DNA of 64,000 nt from Agapanthus africanus (lineage: Eukaryota; Streptophyta; Magnoliopsida; Asparagales; Amaryllidaceae). The position numbers and the translations under genes are program-made. The stretch lies in assembly GCA_030015575.1 (NCBI GenBank), contig JASDDO010000001.1, forward strand, positions 139,891,988 through 139,955,987. Direction: 5' to 3'. Each line of letters starts with the position of its first letter. Position 1 is the first letter of the stretch. This document shows positions 21,004-31,800 of this stretch, one piece after another. Below the pieces are notes generated by a model that was not told the origin of the DNA, searched no databases, and worked only from the letters and a program-made list of their open reading frames with translations.

Positions 21004-24000
21004 ATGTCTGACGACTTGTCTTTCCCCTTCGTTCGCTCGGAAGGAGGGTTCCCCCATGCGCCAGTGGATCGAGTGGTATTCGCTCTTATTAAAGACCGCG
21101 ATCCTGAGTGCAAAAAGCTTCATCTGTGGGGAAGGTGGTATAGCCAGATCATCCAAGGCCGCCGCAGTTTTAGTTCCGCCGTGCCCTCTGAGCCCATAGT
21201 CATGATCCCTTATGCGGACGAACCCCCGGTGAAGTATGCCGTGGAGGTTAAGAATTGGAATTCTGATAACCTCCTTCAACCTGCAATCGGCGCCATCCCC
21301 GTGCAGCCGCCGCCGGCGATAGATATCCTGGGGAGGCGAATCTGTCAGGACGAAGCACGCCCTTGGGGGCTTGCTTATAACATTGGAATGATCCCGCGAC
21401 CCCCCGCCGGATATTTGCAGTGGGCCCGGTACATTCTATCGGCGAAGAGGACCCACCTAACGAAGATTGGTCTATACTCAGCCGTCTTCGTCTCGCTCTT
21501 CGAGTACCCCTCTCCTCCAACGTAGTGGATAAAGGCTTTTGTTGAACAATGGAATATCCCCACCCATACCTTCCTGATGGAGGATAAGGAAGTTTCTATC
21601 TCTTTGGAGGAATTTGCCGAAATTTCAGGTCTGCCAATGAGGGGAGAGCACTACGAGGAGTTGCTTCCTCCTGATGAGTATGTCTTTGCCACTAAGCAGC
21701 TGGTATTTGACTTAACCCCAGAGAATGCCATTCAGCATCAGTATCCGGGTTTGGTGAAAGTGTTGGAGATCTATGAGGAACTCCATTTGGAATCGGGGGA
21801 CAAGGGCGTCAATTTCGCAGCTTTCATTGCTCGCTTTATCCGTCCAGAGTTCTTATCAGAGCAGAGCGAGAAGTTCGCTCAGCTTGACGACCCCTTTGGT
21901 TTCGGTTTGGATCGCCGACCCGTATCGGAGAATAACCAGAGGGATTTCTATCTCCCCAATGCTGCCATCGTTGCTTTCTCGGAAATCGCCGTCCCCGGTA
22001 TGGATGAGGAAACTTTCTTTATTGGATTCCTGGGCTTGTGGTTATGCAACTTTGCGCTCCCTATGCACCCGCGCTTCATGCGGCCCTCTGTCTTTTACCC
22101 GGCACATCGGATGGTGGCCGGTCTGCAGTTGTCGGTAGGAATTGCTGGGTTAGCTTATCTTTATCATGGACTCAGCGTAGCGGCGGACGCTAATGATCCT
22201 GGGACACAGCCTGCTAACTTCCCAATGCATTACTTCGTTTCTTGGATGGAGATGCACGTGCGAGGGGTGTTTGGCGCCCACAAGACTCCCCCATTCTTCG
22301 AGAAGTACAGACTCCCGAGAGTCGTACGGTTAATCGGGGCTTCAATTGTGTTCGCATCCCCGCGGGATTCTAGGGGACTCCTCCTGCGCCCACATTTGGT
22401 CGGAGCGACGACTTCTTTCGTGGATAAAGTTATCACCATAGGCTCGGAGACTACTAAGTCGGTGGTGCCCCTACGTGACGAGTTTAAGGGCGGGGCTTCT
22501 GTACTGAAGGCTCGGGAAATCGTCCATCTCTACTCCATTCGGCCGGGCTATCTAGTGTTTCGGCAGAATGAGACGGCTTTATTTATGCGGTATAATCCAC
22601 ATCGATTTTCCCAGCAATCAAGCTACAACCAGGGGATCCCGATGGAAGCCTTCTTGGAAACGCCTGTGGTTGGCCCAGAGGGGGTAAAGAATGCGATGCA
22701 TCACTTTATACGGCTTAACACGGGTTCCTATTTCTTCATTAGTGAACCCAGCTGTGTCCCTAAGATGCTTAATTCATATGTGGCCTGGTATGCGCACGCT
22801 ATGGGTCCAATCATTTTAATGGAGAGACGCCTACTGGTTAACCGTAGGGGTGCGCCTCCTGGCGGTGATCGCAAGGCCCCTTTGCAGCCAAGGCTCCCGG
22901 TCGTCCCTCCGCTAAAAGATGCTGGAGTCGATCGACCACGCGTGTTGAGTCCTCCACGGGGATTGCCGTTGCCCGCTACGGTGGATGCACCATCGGCGCC
23001 TCGTGCTCCCACGAAGGCGGCTAAAGCAGTATCGCCAGAGTCAGGCGTAGGGGCAGATGTTGGGACTCTCCGCCCTAAAGTGGCTTCCAAGCGCAAATCC
23101 GTTCCAGGTGGATCTAAAGCTGGTGGACAGCAGAAAAAGAAAAAGTCCACCCTTTCCTTCGATGCGATCCTCGGGTTAGAGCCTGCGGCTTCCCCTGCCA
23201 AGACCATATGCGAGTACGGCAGCAATGAGGGCTTTGTGGTGGACCCTGCAGACACCAATTTGGCTGCCGCCATTGCAGCTTCGGAGCGATCGGCGAGGCT
23301 CGAAGCGATGCTAAGTAAACTCGCTGAGTTAGGTAATCATCAGCCACTTTCTCCGTCATTTTATTGCACTTTTCATTATTATCTTTTGCTGATATTTGCT
23401 CCCTTTTCAACAGGTGTTTCTACCGAAGAGGCTATTGCTGCCTCCCTGAAAACGTTCCAGGAAGAGGAGGAGAAGCGTGCCCTAGCAAGTGTCGGTATGT
23501 TTTATCCCTTTCTCTTTTATACGGAAAGTTTGTTGTCTTTTCATGATAGTCAACCTGACCTTCTCTTGTTTCTTTACAGGGGTTGTATTAATCGGATCAA
23601 GGATCCTTTCCGAGCCCGTCACCGAAGCCCCGGCTCCGTCAAAGCTGCCGCAAGAGCCTCGGCTTGACGCCACGACGAGGGATGCTCTGAAAAATCTGGA
23701 GGCATCCCTCTATACGGATGAGGATGCTTCGCTCAAGGAAGCTCTGATGGCATCCGTCTCAACGGCCCGAGAGGAGCGGAAGCGGTTGAGACGTGAAGCA
23801 AATGCGCGGAAAGCTGCTTTGGCTACGGGAGCGGGCCCTAGCACCATTCCTCACGCTAGCACTCCTTCCGAAGAGCCCCCTGTTGCCCTGTCTACTGCTC
23901 GTCGGCAAGTGGCGCGCGCGGTTCGGAGCGCTAATGATAAATCCGCTTCAGGTAGTACTCCTTTCAGAATCTTGTTGTACGAATTGTAAAGCTATTGGCT

Positions 24001-25771
24001 TATACGCATCTCATCTTGCAGGGTCGAGTCCAACTGAGGGGGAGGCGGAGACGACCGTCAAACCCAGGGGAGCGGAGGAAGCGGTACTTGCTGAACCCGA
24101 ACCGACAGTGAGCAACGTTGTCGGGGTCATAGGGTCTGGAGCCGAGATAGAGGAACCTGCCGCGGAGAGGGTCATTGATGCCGCACCTCAAGTGGTGGCA
24201 GATGAGATGGTTGTCTTGACCGAGCCGAAGGCGGTAGAGGGCGAGGTGCTTGAGGCTGGGGACCTCATGGTGCCGATGGACGAGGCAGCTGTAATCGCCG
24301 ATCCTGAGGGAGCAGCGGGTGAGGCGGCCATGATTCCTGAAGACAGGCTAGGCGCTCCTTCTCAGGAATCTGGCAATGTTCCTATCTTGGCCCTCCCTGC
24401 TTATGGTCCCCCGCCGCCTGTAGAGCTTGAGAGCATAACAACGGTTCTCCTTGAGTCGGGTGATGAAGCTACAGGCGGTGGCCTTCCGTCAGTGGAGGAA
24501 GGGATTGCCTCCGTTTCTGCGGGCAGCTTGTCGGGTAAATTTTTAAATGGCCAATGTTCTTCATTTATATATACCTCACGATCTCTTTTAACCAGTTCGT
24601 CTTTGTTTTAAACGCAGGTGCGGCTAGTGCCGATGCTCCATCGCCTAAAGGCACACCGTCAACCATTGCCTTGGCGGTGGTTGCTCCTCAGCCTTCCCTT
24701 GTGCCATCGCGGATGTCGGAAGGTATGAATTTACGAATTATGCATTAATCTTTTAACGTGTAGCCTATGTACTAACGTTATACCCCTATGCTCTTTTCAG
24801 GAGTGTTCTTCGATCATCTGTATCAAGTGCTGCTCCCACACTTCTCCTTCCCATCCGAGCTCGCTTCTCCCTCTAGGGGTACCGGTAAGTGCTGTCTTGG
24901 TCTCTTTTGAGGGAATATAGGATCGTATCTGACTTTTCCTCTTCCTGATTGCAGTGCCTCAAATCGAAGGAGGGGACACCTATGTACTAACGTTATACCC
25001 CTTTTTATATGATCTTTCACCGACTTTTCGAATCATTGTTTGACCATGTTTCGTTTTGCAGCTATTGTTGCAGCTCTGATCTCTTTTGAGTCTCACGTCC
25101 TCTCACCGGCGGGTCCTTTCTTGAGACGCCCATCTTCAAAGGGTGCTGTGATGAGCCTGGGTATGCTGAGCGGGTACATCGAAGAGCTCAACATGGATGC
25201 CCTCCCTTCTGCCGTAGATTTCGCTGTGGATGTTAACCCAATGTTGGCGGCGCTCATAACTTTTCATAACGAAGGCGTCGTCGAATCGTGGGTTAACTAC
25301 TGTAGAGAGATCGAGGCTCGCCTGCATCGGTTGGAGTCGACACGCCCCTCTCCCGAGGTTTTGGCCGCGAGCGCCGAACGAACAGCTTGGCTTGAGCAAA
25401 GCGCCTCTTATCTCCGTCATTTGGAGCAGGAGGCAGCTTTACGGCTAAAGGCGCATCAGGAATCTTCAAACGCGACCGCTCGCCTTCGTGCTGAAGTTAG
25501 GACGAATGCTGCTGAGGTGAAAGCTATCTTTGAAGGTCTTCTCAAGCGTATATCCAATGGGTTAGCACTGAAGCGGAAACTTGATGCTGCTGAGCGCGAT
25601 GCCCGAGGCCAAGAAGCAGCTCAGCAGGTTGTTGGGGAAGAGCTCGCATCCTTCACGCAGCAGCGGGCTCAAGTAGAGGCTGAACTGGCAGTGGTAGTTG
25701 ATCAGGAGAAGGCGTGGGAGGAAGTACGCGAGCAATTGATAGGGCTATTTAAGACGCTTCCTTCCCGGTAG
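21004..25771 (+). CDS. Plant-mobile-domain-like protein gene, antisense within Gypsy-Z (one internal stop)
   Basis: This is a multi-exon gene of about 1,400 codons on the opposite strand to gag-pol. Exons are 21004-23332, 23414-23494, 23580-23951, 24022-24534, 24618-24722, 24801-24884, possibly a short one at 24955, and 25062-25771. Introns are 70-85 bases with GT...AG ends, all phase 1. Residues about 174-610 resemble the plant mobile (aminotransferase-like) domain: a W..AF...W...THTF segment, an EEFAEISGLP motif and FPMHYFVSW. Next come a basic stretch with KKKKS near residue 712 (possible nuclear signal), acidic low-complexity exons and a long Ala/Glu-rich coiled coil in the last exon. An in-frame TAG at 21523-21525 splits the first exon just before the domain. 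The start at 21004 was chosen because an acceptor-like site precedes it. Extra antisense ORFs are known in Tat elements from general knowledge. Its role here is unknown. Confidence 0.75.
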
Positions 25772-25867
25772 CTGCCCTTGTATCAATATACTTGTAATTT
25801 TCTTTTTCGAATAAGATGTATATATTCTTTATTCTTTTGTACGATTCGCCATGTACTTGATTGAATT

Positions 25868-25877
25868 AATAAATAAA
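25868..25877 (+). terminator. Polyadenylation signal of the antisense gene
   Basis: Overlapping AATAAA hexamers lie about 100 bases after the stop codon at 25769-25771, followed by a T run. The plus-strand orientation agrees with the antisense gene. Confidence 0.55.
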
Positions 25878-26004
25878 GATACACATTTTTTTTTAATGTC
25901 TTGTATCACTTCTTTGCCTTCTCCCTTCTCTTATTATCAGCATGCCGTCTTGATAAACATGATTGACAGGTAATAGAGTAAGCATTTTGGTTTCTTCGAG
26001 ATAT

Positions 26005-26235
26005 AGCGATGGCTTAGGCCGCAGGTTCAAATCTGCTGTCTAAGACTTTTCAACTCTATGAGCCGTGGGGGTCTCATAGAGACTTTTCTCCCTACGGATC
26101 GAGAGGATCTCGTAGGTGGATTTTCCCCTTAGGAATCGTGAGGATTCCCAAGTGTGGTTTTCTCTCATAAGTCGAAAGGATCCTATAAGAGAATTTCTCC
26201 CTCTTACGAGTCGAGAGGGCTCGTAAGCGGTTGTT
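26005..26235. repeat. Hairpin cassette 1 of Gypsy-Z
   Basis: Six successive stem-loops share a loop like TCGTGAGGAT but have different stems: CTTAG...CTAAG, CTATGAG/CTCATAG, CCTACG/CGTAGG, CTTAGGAATC/GATTCC, CTCATA/TATAAGAG and CTTACGAG/CTCGTAAG. Further cassettes in this element are at 27748-27970 and 28087-28320. Confidence 0.75.
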
Positions 26236-26359
26236 TCCCTCTTTGTCGAGAATCGACTTCAGAGAGTGAGACCCGTGAATAGTATGCAAGAGACCATTTA
26301 GGATTGACTTGCAGGGTCCCATTGTTCAAGAAGTAAGTTTTTGAATCCTTACTGCCCGA

Positions 26360-27205
26360 GATGTGAGTCAAAGAAGCTCTCGTCACGGAGTGTTTGTATC
26401 CGTGAGTTGAGTATTTTGCTAGGGATTATTTGTTTCCCAAGCGCCAAGGATTATTTATGTCCTTGGGGTTTGAAACGAGTCGATGGTTCCCACGGAGGCG
26501 CTGGTGGCTCTGCGAGTCGACGCGGATCAGAAGACTCTCGTCAAGGAGTGTTTGTATCCGTGAGTTGAGAAGTTTTGCGAGGGATTATTTGTTTCCCAAG
26601 CGCCAAGGATTATTTGTGTCCTTGGGGTTTGAAACGAGTCGAGGGTTCCCACGGAGGCGTTGGTGGCTCTGCGAGTCGACGCGGATCAGAAGGCTCTCGT
26701 CAAGGAGTGTTTGTATCCGTGAGTTGAGAAGTTTTGCGAGGGATTATTTGTTTCCCAAGCGCCAAGGATTATTTGTGTCCTTGGGGTTTGAAACGAGTCG
26801 AGGGTTCCCACGGAGGCGTTGGTGGCTCTGCGAGTCGACGCGGATCAGAAGGCTCTCGTCAAGGAGTGTTTGTATCTGTGAGTTGAGAAGTTTTGCGAGG
26901 GATTATTTGTTTCCCAAGCGCCAAGGATTATTCGTGTCCTTGGGGTTTGAAACGAGTCGAGGGTTCCCACGGAGGCGTTGGTGGCTCTGCGAGTCGACGC
27001 GGATCAGAAGGCTCTCGTCAAGGAGTGTTTGTATCCGTGAGTTGAGAAGTTTTGCGAGGGATTATTTGTTTCCCAAGCGCCAAGGATTATTTGTGTCCTT
27101 GGGGTTTGAAACGAGTCGGGAATTTCCCACGGAGGCACTGGTTGCTCTGTGAGTCGACACGGATCAGGAGGCTCTCGTCAAGGAGTGTTTGTATCCGTGA
27201 GTTGA
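26360..27205. repeat. 159-base tandem array
   Basis: About 5.3 copies, measured from TGTTTGTATCCGTGAG at 26391, 26549, 26708, 26867, 27026 and 27186. Internal copies are nearly identical. Because 159 is divisible by three, a 240-residue frame stays open across it. The repeat explains that frame and no gene is claimed. Confidence 0.95.
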
Positions 27206-28321
27206 GGTATTTGCCGAAGACATTGGTTTCTTCGGAGTTGGGATGAATCGTCAAGATCTGGCTTCGTTTTCTGGCGGAGCCTGTTGGGAAGGTAAAGTTC
27301 CCTCTTTGTTTATGCCCTTGAATTGTATACAGGGATCGATGTGATCTTAACTGTAGGGCCAAATTTTTATCATTTCTTCTTTTTATTTTATTTTATTTCC
27401 GCGATGCTCTATCATTTCAGCTTTTATATCGCGAAGGTCGCGATTGCCCAATCATTTCGGCCATTTTTCGCGGTGCCCCAACATTTCGGCTATTTATTTT
27501 ATTTTTACTCGCTGCTTTTTATTGCGAGTTGCCCAATCATTTCGGCTATTTAGAATGCATACATTTTTACTTGCTGCTTTTTATTGCAAGTCGCCCCATC
27601 ATTTCGGCTATTTCGTATGCATGTGCGGCCTACTGGCTTTTCGCTGTAAACCCGAAATTGGACACCAATTTCGGCATCAGCACCGCTACAACTGGGATAT
27701 TACCAGGAGCGAATCATCATTTGCCTTTGTCGTTGTCGAACAAAGGAGGCTTAGCGACCAGGGTTAGGGTCCTGTCGGCTAAGGCTTTTAACTTCATGAG
27801 CCGTAAGGGTCTCATAAAGGTATTTCTCCCTACAAGTCGTGAGGATCCTGTAGGTGTATTTTTTTTTTTAGGAATCGTGAGGGTTCCTAAGTGTTCCGTT
27901 CCTCTGTAAGTCGTAAGGATCCTACAGGGGGGTTTTCTTCTTGTAAATCGAGAGGACTTACGAGGGTTATGTGAACATATCCCCGGTCACGGATGGACCT
28001 TGGTTAGGGAAACGTTTATTCGCGCCCGTGGATTGTATACAAGGGTCAATATTGAACCACTTGTAGGGCAACATTGGAAGTTTGTGGGGGTTTGCTTAAG
28101 CACAGGTTTAGGTCTCTGTGACTTAAGACTTTCAAATCCTATGAGCCGTGAGGGTCCCATAAGAGAGTTCTCCTTACGAGTCGTGAGGATCTCGCAAGCG
28201 TATTTTCTCCTTAGGAATCGTGGGGATTCCTAAGTGTGTTATTCCCTTGTAAGTCGTAAGGATCTCACGCGGGTGGTTTCTCCTTACAGGGTCGAGAGGA
28301 CCCTGTAAGGGTTCTTTAACG

Positions 28322-28610
28322 AAGTTGCGCCCTTTCGGGTTTTCACAAACACTCGCCGGTAGTCCTGCTGTTTTTACTCACGGAACCCTTTCGGGTTTTC
28401 ATCCGTGCCCATCTTGCTTATGGACATACCGTTTTTTTTTATTCTTTTTATTTTCTTTTTCTTTTCCCCTTTTTTACGAGGTCGCGCCCTTTCGGGTTTT
28501 CACGAACACTCGCCGGTAGCCCTGCTGTTTTTACTCACAGAGCCCTTTCGGGTTTTCATCCGTGCCCATCTTGCTTATGGACATACCGTTTCTTTTTATT
28601 TTATTTTTAT
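28322..28610. repeat. Duplicated CCCTTTCGGG module
   Basis: Two units of about 155 bases each carry two CCCTTTCGGGTTTTCA words and an outer CACGGA...TCCGTG pairing. Related units are at 58327-58440, 61782-61905 and 61922-62020 in Gypsy-Y. Function unknown. Confidence 0.85.
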
Positions 28611-28802
28611 ATGTTTTTTTTTTTATCTCGTCAGCCTAAAGATGCTGCGGTAGTAGTTTAAAGACGTTTCGGTCTGAAATTAGTTTAAGGACATTTCGGT
28701 CCAGCATTGAGAGGGCTGGCTACTGCTTATAAAGCCTGAGCTTAGGAAGATAGCGAGCGGACATAGTCGTCGTCATCTACCATTGACCTAGGCTGTGGCT
28801 CA

Positions 28803-31800
28803 CTAAGCGTAGTATTTCTTTAGGAAGCGACCGTTTATTGGCCTGAAAGACCTTTCACCGTGCATGTCCATGAGTAGATAGGCCCCACCCTGGTAGACCT
28901 TATCAATGATGTACGGTCCTTCATAGTTTGGCTCAAACTTTCCCCGCTTGGCGCGATTGGGGATCATGGGCCTATTGACCACTAGCACGAGTTCGCCTTG
29001 GTGGAATGTCCTCGGGCGGCTCAATCTTTCATATGAGCGCGTCATCTTTGCTTTATAGGCTTCCAGATTTTGCTGTGCTAGAAGCCGGATTTCATCAAGA
29101 GCGTCAAGCTCTTCAAACCGAAGGTGAGCATTTTCTTCGTCTGTCAGCTCGTAGTGGACCGCCACTCGTAGAGAGGGTAATTCTATCTCGAGAGGGAGTA
29201 CTGCTTCTGTCCCAAATACCAACGCGTATGGCGTTGTGTTTGTGGCAGTTTTAAATGTAGTTCGATACGCCCAAAGAGCTTCTTGCAGTCTCTCATGCCA
29301 GTCTTTCTTATTTCGAGACACTGTTTTCTTTATGATTTTCGTCAATGTCTTGTTAAAGGCTTCAGCTAATCCATTGGCTCGCGGATTATAAACCGAGGAA
29401 TATCTCCAGTCTATATTGTGCTGCTGCGCGAAGCGGCTAATTTTATGACTTCGGAAGGCTGGCCCATTATCAGAGATGATTCTTCTCGGGGTTCCAAACC
29501 GGTATATGACATGCGTTCTGAAGAAATGGAGGATGTTCTCCGTTTTTACTTCCCTCAACGGTACCGCCTCTGCCCATTTGGAGAAGTAATCAGTCGTCGC
29601 CAATATGAAACGATGTCCCTTTGACGATGCTGGTTCGATGGGGCCGACTATGTCAGTTCCCCACATTTCGAACGGCCAACTAGCCACTGTTGGATGCAGT
29701 GGATTGGGATGCTGATGGATGAAGTCCCCATGAATTTGACAAGAATGACATTGCCTCGCGTATTCCAGGCAATCCTGCATCATCGTGGGCCAGTAGTAGC
29801 CCATCCGTTTTATCTTCAGCTTCATCTTAGGACCTGCTTGGTGAGAACCGCAGAGTCCGTCGTGAACTTCCTGAACGACTCTTTTTGCTTCGTCGGGTCC
29901 TAGGCATCTCAGCCACAGAGAATCGAATGACCTCTTGTATAGAGTATCATTGACGAAGGCGAAAGACAGAGCTCGTTTCACGAGCTGATGTCTTATGGAC
30001 GCTTCTTCAGGCATCCGGTGGAACCTGAAGTAATCTATGAAGACTTCTCTCCAGTCTTCGGTCTTCTCATGGTCTTTTATTTGCAGGGTCGCTTCTTCGT
30101 TCGCTCCTTTTTCTTCGGATGATTTGGGAGGTATTTCTGCTGGAGCGAGCACTCGACGGCTTTGTATCACGATTCTAACGTCATCGAGGTTCTCGTCAGC
30201 TAATTCTTTAGCAAGTTTGGCCAGTGCGTCCGCTTTGCTGTTTTCCGCGCGTGGTATACTTTCTAACGTGTAGGAGGGAATTTGGGCTAGCAGTTGTTGT
30301 ACTTTTTCACCGTATTTTACCAATTCCGGTTTGCATGTCTGGTAATCGCCGTTCACTTGACTGACGACTAGCTGGGAGTCCCCATATATGAGTAGGTCTT
30401 CAATTCCCATGTCAATGGCGATCTCGAGGCCTGCTATCAAAGCCTCATATTCAGCTTCATTATTCGTTCTCGGCTCTGTCAAGGAGAAGGCGAATCGCAT
30501 TATTCCTCCTTGTGGGGTTACGAAGATAAGACCTACCCCTGATTTGATCATGGGCGTATTTTGTTTATGCTTTTTCATGGAAGATGCTCCATCGAAATAA
30601 AGCTCCCACCGGGTATCACCACTGTCGATTGCATCAAACGCATGTCTGTCTGGCAAATCGCGATTTAAAGGAGAATCGGCAGGGATGGGATGCTCAGCAA
30701 GGAAGTCGGCGATGGCCTGGCCCTTTACTGCCCTGAGAGGTTGATATGTTATCGAAAATTCCATCAAGAGCAGGGCCCATTTAGCGAGTCGTCCTGTCAA
30801 TATGGGTTTTGACATTAGATATTTGAGAGGGTCCACTTTTGAAATCAGACGGACCTCGTGCGCCAACGCATAGTGCCTAAGCTTTGTTATTGCGAAGATC
30901 AATGCCAGGCAGTGTTTTTCAATGGGAGAGTAGTTGCTTTCTGCCCCCAGCAGGACTCGACTTAAGTAGTAGAGTGCTCTTTCTTTCCCTTGATCGTTCT
31001 CTTGTGCCCATAATGCGCCTAAGGAACCTTCGAGGGCGGTTGTATAAAGAATAAGAGGCTTCCCCTTAACCGGAGCAGCCAACACCGGCGGGTTCTGCAG
31101 GTATTGCTTGATCTCATCTAGTGCGCCCTGGCATTTTTGATCCCAAACGAACGGGGTTCCCTTCTTCATCAGGTGACTGTAAGGACGGCACTTTCCTGAA
31201 AGATTAGCGATAAACCGCCGAATGTATGCGAGCTTTCCTTGGAGAGACCGCAGCTGTTTAAGAGTTCTCGGCGGAGGCATTTCCATGATCGCCTTGATTT
31301 TAGACGGATCTATCTCAATACCTCGGTGTCGGACGATGAATCCCAGGAACTTGCCCGAGGAAACCCCGAACGCACATTTAAGAGGATTCATCTTCAAATT
31401 GTATTGCCGAAGGCGTTGAAATACGGTCTTCAAATGCTCGAGATGTTCTTCGTATGATTTGCTTTTAACCACGAGATCGTCGATATAGCATTCAACGATT
31501 TCGTGTATAAGGTCGTCGAAGATCTTTGTCATGGCCCTCTGATAAGTAGCACCGGCGTTCTTCAAACCGAAGGGCATCACTTTATAACAAAATATACCAA
31601 GAGGAGTCCTGAAGGCTGTGTGCTTCTGGTCTTCGGGATGCATTTTTATCTGGTTATACCCCGACGAGCCGTCCATGAAGGAGAAAACCTCATGAGTGGA
31701 TGTATTGTCTATCATAAGTTCAGTGACTGGCACTGGGAAATCATCCTTTGGGCAGGCTTTATTAAGATCCCGAAAGTCTACGCATATGCGCACTGTCCCA

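Larger units (their letters stand above)
25878..28802. other. Gypsy-Z noncoding repeat region between antisense gene and pol
   Basis: No gene is seen. In order it holds a hairpin cassette (26005-26235), a 159-base tandem array (26360-27205), repeated ATCATTTCGGCTATTT words (27410-27625), the conserved phrase (27660-27720), two more hairpin cassettes (27748-27970, 28087-28320), CCCTTTCGGG units (28322-28610) and AGTTTAAGGAC units (28650-28705). Gypsy-Y contains the same modules in the same order, except the 159-base array, whose place is taken by a roughly 68-base array. Confidence 0.85.

Noticed and set aside
26015-26040. Pol III B-box-like word GGTTCAAATC in a hairpin of the cassette
   Set aside because: There is no A box at a suitable distance, the loop is eight bases and sister cassettes do not keep the word, so resemblance to a tRNA T arm is probably chance.
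26430-27152. A 240-residue open frame of 53-residue repeats
   Set aside because: It arises because the 159-base tandem unit is divisible by three. The start, stop and composition give no sign of a protein, and the corresponding region of Gypsy-Y is not open.
26005-28320. CRISPR-like regular repeats
   Set aside because: The repeating part is a hairpin loop with varying stems and irregular spacing, in a plant retrotransposon. There are no cas genes and no unique spacers.
20149-28803. An envelope-like gene downstream of pol
   Set aside because: No sense-strand reading frame with signal peptide or membrane segments lies between pol and the 3' LTR. The only large gene there is antisense and shows no membrane features.
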